Positions 6,643 through 12,844 of a stretch of DNA of 13,407 bases are shown piece by piece (positions within the stretch are counted from its first letter, which is position 1; every line of letters begins with the position of its first letter). Source of the DNA: CAKTOF01 sp964523945 (lineage in GTDB: Bacteria > Bacillota > Clostridia > Oscillospirales > Oscillospiraceae); contig CAZGBU010000054.1 in the NCBI GenBank assembly GCA_964523945.1, positions 1 through 13,407 of the forward strand. Direction: 5' to 3'. A program made the position numbers and the translations under genes. The notes below the pieces were generated by a model. The model made no database searches and was not told where the DNA came from. It was given only the letters and a program-made list of their open reading frames with translations.

Positions 6643-7485
6643 GTGCCGGACTCCAAAATCAAGAATATCGTGCTTGCGCTGCTGCTGGCTGTCAATCTGT
6701 TCCTGCTGGCGATCGTTGTTCCGGCACTGCGTGAGCAGCGGCAGCATCAGCAGTCGCTCTATGAGAACCTGCAGACGCTCTTTGCCGGCTACGGTGTTTC
6801 GCTCGATCCGGCGATTATCCCGGAGGAGCGAACGCTCTATCCGCTTATACTCGAGTATGACGCGGATGAACAGCTTGCTGCAGCCGAGGCACTGCTGGGC
6901 GCTGGCGTCAGCAGCGCAGTCGGAACCGGTCGGTATACGAGCGTATTCAGTGCACAGACGGGAAGCTGCCGGTTTGTACAGGGTGCGGACTTCTCCGCCG
7001 AATTGACGCAGCCGCTCGCCGCATCTGGCAGTGATCTGACACGCGCGGCGCAGCGTCTGCTCAATCAGATGGGCTTTGTGTGTGCCGAGGTTGCTGATGC
7101 GCAGCGGCAGAGCGCCGGCATTTACACCGTGACGGCAACGCAGGCAGTCGGCGGCGTGCCAGCCTATTCGGCGCAGATGACGCTGACCTATTCCAACGGC
7201 AGCCTGACCCAGATGACCGGCGTGTTCTACACGGGCGGCGAGGCGGCCAGCCGCGCCGACGAGACGGCCTGCATTGCCTGCGCGGATGCGCTGCTGGCCT
7301 TTTTCAACAGCCGCGATGCGCTTGGCTGGGTGGGCAGCGAGATCGTCGCGGTCGAACAGGGCTATGTACGCGCGCAGACGGCGTCCGCCTCCACGGTCCG
7401 GCTCGACCCTGTCTGGCGTGTGCAGACGGATACGGGAACGTATTATGTCAATGGAACGGATGGCACGGTCAGCGCTGCGGAATGA
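6643..7485 (+). CDS. YycI-like membrane-anchored regulator of WalK
   Basis: About 280 residues with one N-terminal transmembrane helix (KIKNIVLALLLAVNLFLLAI) and an extracytoplasmic remainder, as in YycI. The KxKxI-(hydrophobic)-NLFLL opening is characteristic of that family. The late segment YTVTATQAVGGVPAYSAQM followed by a YSNGSLTQ turn matches the family's paired beta pattern (inference by eye). YycI forms a membrane complex with YycH and WalK in bacilli. The start is GTG: 6643 is preferred because GGGGTGA (6630-6636, overlapping the yycH stop) is 6 bases away; GTG 6637 directly abuts the stop and is the alternative. No terminator follows, so transcripts may continue into murA. Confidence 0.65.
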   Translation: MPDSKIKNIVLALLLAVNLFLLAIVVPALREQRQHQQSLYENLQTLFAGYGVSLDPAIIPEERTLYPLILEYDADEQLAAAEALLGAGVSSAVGTGRYTSVFSAQTGSCRFVQGADFSAELTQPLAASGSDLTRAAQRLLNQMGFVCAEVADAQRQSAGIYTVTATQAVGGVPAYSAQMTLTYSNGSLTQMTGVFYTGGEAASRADETACIACADALLAFFNSRDALGWVGSEIVAVEQGYVRAQTASASTVRLDPVWRVQTDTGTYYVNGTDGTVSAAE

Positions 7486-7516
7486 GGTTGTGGCCGTTCA
7501 CAATCCGGATGCGTTT

Positions 7517-7544
7517 TGTTACGCTTTCTGTTACGGTTTGTAAT
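7517..7544 (+). promoter_or_regulatory. Three WalR-like TGTWAH hexamers upstream of murA
   Basis: TGTTAC (7517-7522), TGTTAC (7529-7534) and TGTAAT (7539-7544) lie on one face-repeating series ending 6 bases before the murA -35. All match TGTWAH. Spacers are 6 and 4 instead of the canonical 5, so the fit is imperfect. The first two copies belong to a 12-bp tandem repeat (TGTTACGCTTTC, TGTTACGGTTTG). An upstream activator position is consistent with an OmpR-family regulator; the regulator's identity is inferred from the neighbouring walR. Confidence 0.4.
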
Positions 7545-7550
7545 TTGTTC

Positions 7551-7579
7551 TTTACAAGCCTTTTACCCTGTGCTATACT
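7551..7579 (+). promoter_or_regulatory. Predicted sigma-A promoter of murA
   Basis: TTTACA (7551-7556), a 17-bp spacer and TATACT (7574-7579), each one base from consensus. The predicted start near 7586 gives a leader of roughly 60 bases. The -10 lies inside the loop of the inverted repeat described next. Confidence 0.65.
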
Positions 7580-7593
7580 TGCACAGGGTAAAA
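7561..7593. promoter_or_regulatory. Perfect 13-bp inverted repeat enclosing the murA -10 box (operator-like)
   Basis: TTTTACCCTGTGC (7561-7573) and GCACAGGGTAAAA (7581-7593) are exact reverse complements around the 7 bases TATACTT. T-runs precede and A-runs follow the stem on both strands, the opposite of an intrinsic terminator, so it does not look like a terminator of yycI. Overlap with the -10 and predicted transcription start is the usual place for a repressor operator. I do not recognise the half-site as that of a known regulator. Confidence 0.6.
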
Positions 7594-7648
7594 AAGGAAT
7601 GCAAGATTCTTACCATGTGGGACATACTCAGGATAAAGAGGGAGATAC

Positions 7649-8938
7649 ATGGACAAGTATGTGATACAAGGCGGTCGCCCGCTGCATGGCAGCGTTGCAA
7701 TCAGCGGCGCGAAGAATGCTGCGGTCGCGATTCTGCCGGCGGCGCTTCTGGTCAATGGGACCTGCCGCATCGAAAACCTTCCCGATATTTCTGATGTGCA
7801 TCTGCTGCTGGACATCCTCAGCGGCATGGGTGCGCGCATTCGCCGTCTCAGCCCGTCGGTTGTCGAGGTCGACTGTGCGCACATCCGCAACACCGTCGCG
7901 CCGGAAGAACTGGTGCGCCGCATCCGTGCGTCGTCATACCTGATCGGCGCGCAGCTCGGTCGTTTTGGCCGCGCGCAGGTGGCGATGCCGGGCGGGTGCT
8001 ATTTCGGGGTCCGTCCGATCGACCAGCATATCAAGGGCTTCGAGGCGCTCGGCGCCACGGTCGAGCAGACGGCTGGCTATGTGCGTGCCAATGCGGCGCA
8101 TGGCCTGCACGGCGCGCATGTCTATCTGGATATCGTTTCAGTCGGTGCGACAATGAACATCATGATCGCTGCGACGCTGGCCGACGGCATGACCGTCATC
8201 GAGAACTGTGCAAAAGAGCCGCATATTGTGGATCTGGCCAACTTCCTCAACGCGATGGGGGCGCGCATTTCCGGTGCGGGCACGGCCGTGATTAAGGTGC
8301 GCGGCGTCCCAAGCCTGTCGGGAGGCACCTATACCATCATTCCCGACCAGATTGAGGCCGGTACCTATATGGCGGCAGTGGCCGCGACCGGCGGCAGTGT
8401 TTTGGTCGAGAATGTAATCCCGAAGCACATGGACTGCATTACCTCCAAGCTGCAGGAGATGGGCGTCAGCATCACCGATTTTGACGACTCGATCCTGGTC
8501 GAGCGGACCGGGCCGCTGCGCCGTGCCAATATCAAGACGATGCCGTATCCCGGATTTCCGACCGACATGCAGCCGCAGGCGATGGTCTGTCTGGCGCTTG
8601 CGCAGGGGACAAGCATTGTCACCGAGGGGATCTATGATAACCGCTTCCGCTATGCCGCAGAGCTCAACCGGATGGGGGCTGATATTCAGGTCGACGGCCG
8701 TATCGCAGTGGCAACCGGTGTCAGCGCGCTCTATGGCTGCCCGGTCAAGGCATTCGACCTGCGTGCCGGGGCGGCGATGGTGATTGCCGGGCTGGCGGCA
8801 CAGGGCGTCACAACGGTGGAGGATGTCCATTATATCGAGCGCGGCTATGAGAACATCATCGGCAAGCTGCAGGGCCTTGGCGCGCAGATTCGCCGGATCT
8901 CCAGGCCGGGCGGTATGGATGTGTCCAGTGCTGGCTGA
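7649..8938 (+). CDS. murA: UDP-N-acetylglucosamine 1-carboxyvinyltransferase (MurA)
   Basis: A 429-residue cytoplasmic enzyme transferring enolpyruvyl from phosphoenolpyruvate to UDP-GlcNAc, the first committed step of peptidoglycan synthesis. The N-terminus has the family signature SGAKNAAVAILPA with K22/N23. The catalytic loop MPGGCYFGVRP contains C117 (Cys115 of the E. coli enzyme), so fosfomycin-sensitive chemistry is expected. GFPTDMQPQ carries the conserved Asp, and the end RAGAAMVIAGLAAQG includes the late conserved Arg. Length is normal for the family. GAGGGAG at 7638-7644 precedes ATG 7649. It lies 163 bases after the yycI-like gene with its own promoter and is followed by a strong terminator. 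Clostridia often carry two MurA paralogues; which one this is cannot be told here. Confidence 0.95.
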   Translation: MDKYVIQGGRPLHGSVAISGAKNAAVAILPAALLVNGTCRIENLPDISDVHLLLDILSGMGARIRRLSPSVVEVDCAHIRNTVAPEELVRRIRASSYLIGAQLGRFGRAQVAMPGGCYFGVRPIDQHIKGFEALGATVEQTAGYVRANAAHGLHGAHVYLDIVSVGATMNIMIAATLADGMTVIENCAKEPHIVDLANFLNAMGARISGAGTAVIKVRGVPSLSGGTYTIIPDQIEAGTYMAAVAATGGSVLVENVIPKHMDCITSKLQEMGVSITDFDDSILVERTGPLRRANIKTMPYPGFPTDMQPQAMVCLALAQGTSIVTEGIYDNRFRYAAELNRMGADIQVDGRIAVATGVSALYGCPVKAFDLRAGAAMVIAGLAAQGVTTVEDVHYIERGYENIIGKLQGLGAQIRRISRPGGMDVSSAG

Positions 8939-8949
8939 ACAGAAATAGT

Positions 8950-8982
8950 TGCGCGCCCCGCTTAGCGGGGCGCGCATTTTTT
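8950..8982 (+). terminator. Intrinsic terminator after murA
   Basis: A perfect 12-bp GC-rich stem (8950-8961 with 8965-8976) with loop TTA and a run of six T. It starts 11 bases after the murA stop. The T-run is on the plus-strand side only. The 160 bases between it and the end of nadE show no gene or clear second terminator. Confidence 0.93.
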
Positions 8983-9143
8983 AGCCGGATCAGACGGGTG
9001 CGCATGAGAAGGATCTGCCCTGCCGTGCCGGTCTCCCAGCAGTGTGGCATGGCGCCGACCAGGAACTGGCCGCAAGATTTGTTTTCAAAAGAGGGTTGCC
9101 CGGGGGAAGCGGCTGTGTTAAAATACAGGTTGTTTGTGTGCGC

Positions 9144-11057
9144 TCAGTTGCCGGCGGCGAGCGCATCGAGCTCATCGAGCCAGAGCCGGGCCGACGCGTC
9201 CGACGGCATGCGCCAGTCGCCGCGCGGTGAAAGCGACACGGAACCGATCTTCGGCCCGTCCGGCAGACAGCTCCGCTTGAATTGCTGCGCGAAAAAGCGG
9301 CGGTAGAAGGACCGCAGCCAGTGCAGGATCGTCTTGTCATCGTAGTCGCCGGCAAATGCGTACTGTGCCAGACGCAGCACCTTGACCGGCGGACAGCCGC
9401 GCCGCACCGTGTGGTAGAGGAAAAAGTCGTGCAGCTCGTATGGCCCGACCAGTTCTTCGGTCTTCTGCGAGATTTCACCATCCACCGCGGGCAGCAGCTC
9501 CGGCGAAACCGGCGTTGCCAGAATACGCAGCAGGCACTCGCTCAGCACAGGGATCCCGCAGGTGTCTGCGACGTAACGCACCAGATGGCGGACAAGCGTC
9601 TTCGGCACGGAACTGTTGACGCCGTACATGCTCATGTGGTCGCCATTGTAGGTTGCCCAGCCGAGTGCAAGTTCGGACAGGTCGCCGGTACCGATGACAA
9701 AGCCGCCGGTCTGATTGGCGATATCCATCAGCACCTGCGTGCGTTCGCGCGCCTGCGCGTTCTCATAAGTGACATCGAGCGCTTCCGGGTCATGCCCGAT
9801 GTCGTGGAAATGCTGCTCTACTGCGTGTGTGATATCGACGGTGCGCAGCGTCGCGCCAAGCGAATCCGCCAGGATCTCTGCGTTGGAGCGCGTGCGCTGC
9901 GTTGTGCCGAAGCACGGCATCGTGACTGCGATGATGTCGCTCCGGCTGCGGCCGAGCAGATCCATTGCCTTGGCCGCGATGAGCATTGCCAGCGTCGAGT
10001 CCAGTCCGCCCGAAACACCGATCACAATACTGCCCGCACTGGTGTGCGCGATTCGGCGCTTCAGACCGAGCGACTGCAGCGTGATGATCCGCTCGCAGCG
10101 CGCCGCGCGCTGCGCCGGATCGGCCGGAACAAACGGTTCACGTGCGACCGGACGGGTCAGCCCGGTCTGCGTCAGCTCGCCGCCCCAGGCCACCTCCCGA
10201 AGCGGCACGGTCGGGTCAAAGCCGTCCATGCGCCGCCGCTCTGTTTCGAGCAGCGCGACATCCAGTTCCGTGAGGAGCAGCCCGGTTTTGCCGTTGGATT
10301 CGGCCAGCACCGTGCCGTTTTCACAGATTAAGTCGTGCCCGGTGTAGACGAGGTCCTGTGTCGACTCGCCCTCGCCCGCGTCGGCGTACAGATAGGCGCA
10401 GACCAGCCGCGCCGACTGATTGCGCACCAGCTCACGGCGGTAATCGTCCTTGGTGACCAATTCGTCGCTGGCAGAAAGATTGCAGATCACGGTTGCGCCG
10501 GCGGCAGCCAGCGCGCCGGACGGCGGCTGCGGCACCCAGAGATCTTCACACAGCTCCACACCCACCGCGAGCGCGGGCAGCTTCTCGTGGCGCAGCAGCA
10601 CGCGCGCGTCGAGCGTCACCTCCTGGCCGCAAAGACGGACGGTTTCCGAGACGCCCGCGCCGCTGGAGAAATGACGCTTTTCATAAAATTCCGTATAGTT
10701 CGGCAAATGAATTTTCGGGATCAGTGCGAGGATACGCCCGTCGTAGACGGCTGCCGCGCAGTTGTACAGCCGGCCGCGCACCGCGACGGGCAGCCCGACG
10801 AGCGTGAGCAGATCCAGTCCGCGCGAGACCGAGCACAGCAGCTCAAGTGCACACAGCGCTCCGTCGAGCAGCTGCTGCTGCAAAAACAGGTCGCCGCAGG
10901 TGTACCCAGTGATACACAGCTCCGGGAATACGGCGAGCTTTGCGCCGGCTGCGGCGGCGTGCTGCATCAGTGCGGCGATCTGTGCGGCGTTGTGCCCTGG
11001 GTCAGCCACGCTGACCGGCGGCGTGGCGACAGCGACCTTGACAAATCCATCATACAT
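9144..11057 (-). CDS. nadE: Glutamine-dependent NAD+ synthetase (NadE, two-domain form)
   Basis: A 637-residue cytoplasmic enzyme converting nicotinate adenine dinucleotide to NAD+ with ATP and ammonia released from glutamine. The N-terminal nitrilase-like glutaminase domain (about 5-275) shows the catalytic triad E46 (VFPELCITGY), K115 (IPKIHLPN) and C170 (VELCEDLW). The C-terminal synthetase domain has the pyrophosphate loop SGGLDS at 349-354, the TGDLSELALGW segment, and the late FKRSCLPDGPKIGSVSLSPR motif. This is the long bacterial form, as in Mycobacterium tuberculosis, rather than the short ammonia-only NadE. ATG 11057 is preferred: GAAGGTGATC directly upstream pairs with the 16S rRNA end; an open upstream extension of 23 codons crosses the predicted promoter. 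It runs divergently from the flavoprotein gene and convergently with murA. Confidence 0.95.
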   Translation of the reverse strand: MYDGFVKVAVATPPVSVADPGHNAAQIAALMQHAAAAGAKLAVFPELCITGYTCGDLFLQQQLLDGALCALELLCSVSRGLDLLTLVGLPVAVRGRLYNCAAAVYDGRILALIPKIHLPNYTEFYEKRHFSSGAGVSETVRLCGQEVTLDARVLLRHEKLPALAVGVELCEDLWVPQPPSGALAAAGATVICNLSASDELVTKDDYRRELVRNQSARLVCAYLYADAGEGESTQDLVYTGHDLICENGTVLAESNGKTGLLLTELDVALLETERRRMDGFDPTVPLREVAWGGELTQTGLTRPVAREPFVPADPAQRAARCERIITLQSLGLKRRIAHTSAGSIVIGVSGGLDSTLAMLIAAKAMDLLGRSRSDIIAVTMPCFGTTQRTRSNAEILADSLGATLRTVDITHAVEQHFHDIGHDPEALDVTYENAQARERTQVLMDIANQTGGFVIGTGDLSELALGWATYNGDHMSMYGVNSSVPKTLVRHLVRYVADTCGIPVLSECLLRILATPVSPELLPAVDGEISQKTEELVGPYELHDFFLYHTVRRGCPPVKVLRLAQYAFAGDYDDKTILHWLRSFYRRFFAQQFKRSCLPDGPKIGSVSLSPRGDWRMPSDASARLWLDELDALAAGN

Positions 11058-11091
11058 GTTGATCACCTTCGTTTCGATTCCTGTGATCCCT

Positions 11092-11120
11092 ATTATACGC
11101 AATCCGCCTGGAAATTGCAA
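11092..11120 (-). promoter_or_regulatory. Predicted sigma-A promoter of nadE
   Basis: On the minus strand TTGCAA (11120-11115), a 17-bp spacer and perfect TATAAT (11097-11092). The predicted start near 11085 gives a leader of about 28 bases. The same AT core read on the plus strand gives TATTAT (11091-11096), a possible -10 for the divergent gene with a poor -35. Confidence 0.65.
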
Positions 11121-11153
11121 AACCATTTGCGGCGGTCAAGGAGGACGTTTACC

Positions 11154-12530
11154 ATGAACTACGACGTTTGCATCATTGGCGCCGGCACAGCCGGTGTCTA
11201 CGCGGCCTATGAGCTGACGCTTCAGCGGCCGGATCTGCGCGTTCTGGTGATCGAGCACGGTGCGGACATCTATGGCCGCAGCTGCCCGATCGTTGCCGGC
11301 AAGGTGAAAGACTGCATCCACTGCAAGCCGTGCTCGATCATGTCCGGCTTCGGCGGTGCAGGCGCATTCTCCGACGGGAAGTACAATTTTACCACGCAGT
11401 TCGGCGGCTGGCTCGGCGAATACATGCCGGATCAGGAACTGATCGGGCTGATTGACTATGTCGACTCGGTCAATGTCCGGTTTGGCGCGACCGAGCAGGT
11501 CTTTTCCACCGATTCGCCGGAAGCCCGTGCCATTGAGAAGCGTGCGCTCGAGAACGACCTGCACCTGCTCCAGGCGCGCTGCAAACACCTCGGCACCGAG
11601 AATAATCTGCGGATCCTCACCAATATCTACGAATATCTGCGCGAGCGCTGTGAATTCCGCTTCCATACGGCGGTGGAACAGATCAACCCGGAAGGCGAGG
11701 ACTATCGCCTGACGCTGCCGGACGGCGACGTAACATGCAGATTCTGCGTCGCGGCGCCAGGCCGCGGCGGTGCAGAATGGTTCGCCGGTGAGTGTCGCCG
11801 GTTGGGGCTGAAGCTGACGAACAACCAGGTTGATCTTGGCGTGCGGGTCGAGCTGCCGGCGAAAGTGTTCGAGCATATCACCGACGTCGTCTACGAGTCC
11901 AAGCTGCTCTACCGGACCAAACAGTACGGCGACACGGTGCGCACATTCTGCATGAACCCATATGGCCACGTCGTGTCGGAAAACGTCGATGACCTGATTA
12001 CAGTCAACGGCCACAGTTACGCCGATCCGGCGCTGCGCTCGGAGAACACAAACTTCGCGCTGCTCGTCTCTAACCGCTTTACTGAGCCGTTCAAGGAGCC
12101 GTATGCCTATGGCAAGCATATCGCTTCGCTGTCGAATATGCTTGGCGGCGGTGTGTTGGTACAGCGCTTCGGCGATCTGCTGCGCGGTGCACGCACAAAT
12201 GAGCACCGACTGTCGCAATCCTATGTCCGGCCGACACTTGCGGCCACGCCGGGCGATCTGTCACTGGTCCTGCCGAAGCGACATATGGACAATATCATCG
12301 AGATGATCTACGCGCTCGACAAAATCGCACCGGGAACAGCCAACTATGATACGCTGCTCTATGGCGTGGAGGTCAAATTCTATTCCGCGCGGCCGAAACT
12401 GACCAGCGAGCTGGAGACCGAGAAGACAAATCTGTTCGCGATCGGCGACGGCGCCGGCGTTACACGCGGCCTGGCACAGGCCGGCGCGTCCGGAGTGTGT
12501 GCCGCCCGCGCCATTCTCAGCAGACAATAA
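11154..12530 (+). CDS. FAD-dependent oxidoreductase, COG2509-type (uncharacterised FAD-dependent dehydrogenase)
   Basis: A 458-residue flavoprotein. The N-terminus is a Rossmann dinucleotide-binding fold (YDVCIIGAGTAGVYAAYEL, GxGxxG at 9-14) with acidic E34 at the end of the second strand, typical of FAD binding. CIHCKPC (C54, C57, C60) leads into SIMSGFGGAGAFSDGK, the signature of the COG2509 group. The C-terminal FAD motif is FAIGDGAGVTRGLAQAG, followed by an Ala-rich helix (SGVCAARAI). AAGGAGGA is 8 bases before ATG 11154. The open frame continues far upstream across nadE, but that part is antisense shadow. Substrate and electron partner are unknown; the family is widespread in anaerobes. 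The three closely spaced Cys could be redox active or bind metal. Divergence from nadE may mean co-regulation, which is only inference. Confidence 0.85.
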   Translation: MNYDVCIIGAGTAGVYAAYELTLQRPDLRVLVIEHGADIYGRSCPIVAGKVKDCIHCKPCSIMSGFGGAGAFSDGKYNFTTQFGGWLGEYMPDQELIGLIDYVDSVNVRFGATEQVFSTDSPEARAIEKRALENDLHLLQARCKHLGTENNLRILTNIYEYLRERCEFRFHTAVEQINPEGEDYRLTLPDGDVTCRFCVAAPGRGGAEWFAGECRRLGLKLTNNQVDLGVRVELPAKVFEHITDVVYESKLLYRTKQYGDTVRTFCMNPYGHVVSENVDDLITVNGHSYADPALRSENTNFALLVSNRFTEPFKEPYAYGKHIASLSNMLGGGVLVQRFGDLLRGARTNEHRLSQSYVRPTLAATPGDLSLVLPKRHMDNIIEMIYALDKIAPGTANYDTLLYGVEVKFYSARPKLTSELETEKTNLFAIGDGAGVTRGLAQAGASGVCAARAILSRQ

Positions 12531-12533
12531 ACC

Positions 12534-12570
12534 AAGGGACCGCCCGATACCGGGCTGTCCCTTGCGTATT
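12534..12570 (+). terminator. Probable terminator after the flavoprotein gene
   Basis: AAGGGAC (12534-12540) and GCCCG (12542-12546) pair with CGGGC (12551-12555) and GTCCCTT (12557-12563), with one mismatch and a 4-base loop. The following GCGTATTGTT is only moderately T-rich, so termination may be partial. It begins 4 bases after the stop codon. Confidence 0.6.
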
Positions 12571-12590
12571 GTTCCATTTTATGCTACCAT
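12562..12590 (+). promoter_or_regulatory. Possible extended -10 promoter of the zinc-ribbon gene
   Basis: TTGCGT (12562-12567), a 17-bp spacer and TACCAT (12585-12590) preceded by TGC. Both hexamers are weak (3/6 and 4/6) and the -35 overlaps the terminator stem, so support is limited. Confidence 0.3.
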
Positions 12591-12639
12591 GGGAGCAGAA
12601 GATCGTGCCCGGCTCCGCCGGAAAAGGGGTGCGCCGCAT

Positions 12640-12834
12640 ATGTATTGTCAGTCGTGTGGGAACCAGGTGAAAACGGGTTCGCTGTTCTGCCCGTTCTGCG
12701 GCCAGCCGGTGGGCGCGGCCGCGCAGGAGCCGCCTGTGTCCGCTGCGCCGGAGCCTGCCCCACAGGCATCGCCGCGGCGCCGGCGCGTCTGGCCGGCGCC
12801 CGTCAGGCAGCCTGTGTTGTGGCAGGCTGCCTGA
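12640..12834 (+). CDS. Zinc-ribbon N-terminal part of a membrane protein, ended early by a frameshift
   Basis: As read, 64 residues. MYCQSCGNQV and LFCPFCGQPV supply C3-x2-C6 and C17-x2-C20, a four-cysteine zinc ribbon of the kind found at the cytoplasmic N-terminus of many clostridial membrane proteins. A Pro/Ala-rich linker and a basic run (PRRRRVW) follow, which in such proteins directly precedes a transmembrane helix. Here the frame instead reaches TGA at 12832-12834. The expected helix is present in the frame one base back, so the gene appears broken between about 12783 and 12825. AAGGGGTG at 12624-12631 precedes ATG 12640 by 8 bases. A true short protein is possible but the matching downstream frame argues against it. 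Confidence 0.6.
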   Translation: MYCQSCGNQVKTGSLFCPFCGQPVGAAAQEPPVSAAPEPAPQASPRRRRVWPAPVRQPVLWQAA

Positions 12835-12844
12835 CGGGCGCCGG
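12793..12844. repeat. Perfect 22-bp inverted repeat at the frameshift
   Basis: Bases 12793-12814 and 12823-12844 are exact reverse complements around the 8-base loop TGTTGTGG. The arms are very GC-rich. There is no following T-run, so it is not a terminator. It covers the exact place where the protein changes from the zinc-ribbon frame to the transmembrane frame. It may be a template-switch mutation, a real regulatory hairpin, or an assembly/sequencing problem. Confidence 0.9.

Noticed and set aside
7561..7593. Inverted repeat as an intrinsic terminator of the walRK operon
   Set aside because: T-runs precede and A-runs follow the stem on both strands, and a good -10 box lies in the loop.
8138..8977. 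279-codon minus-strand frame opposite murA
   Set aside because: It starts inside the murA terminator hairpin and is antisense to a well-conserved enzyme.
9282..10331. 349-codon plus-strand frame opposite nadE
   Set aside because: Antisense to a gene with intact catalytic motifs; high Arg/Gln/His content typical of reverse-frame translation.
10335..11153. N-terminal extension of the flavoprotein by more than 270 codons
   Set aside because: The flavoprotein begins with its Rossmann strand right after ATG 11154, which has an AAGGAGGA site; the extension is antisense to nadE.
11136..12218. 360-codon minus-strand frame opposite the flavoprotein
   Set aside because: Shadow of a gene with N- and C-terminal FAD motifs.
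12793..12844. Programmed -1 frameshift signal
   Set aside because: The hairpin and the -1 direction fit, but no slippery heptamer lies in the zinc-ribbon frame upstream of it.
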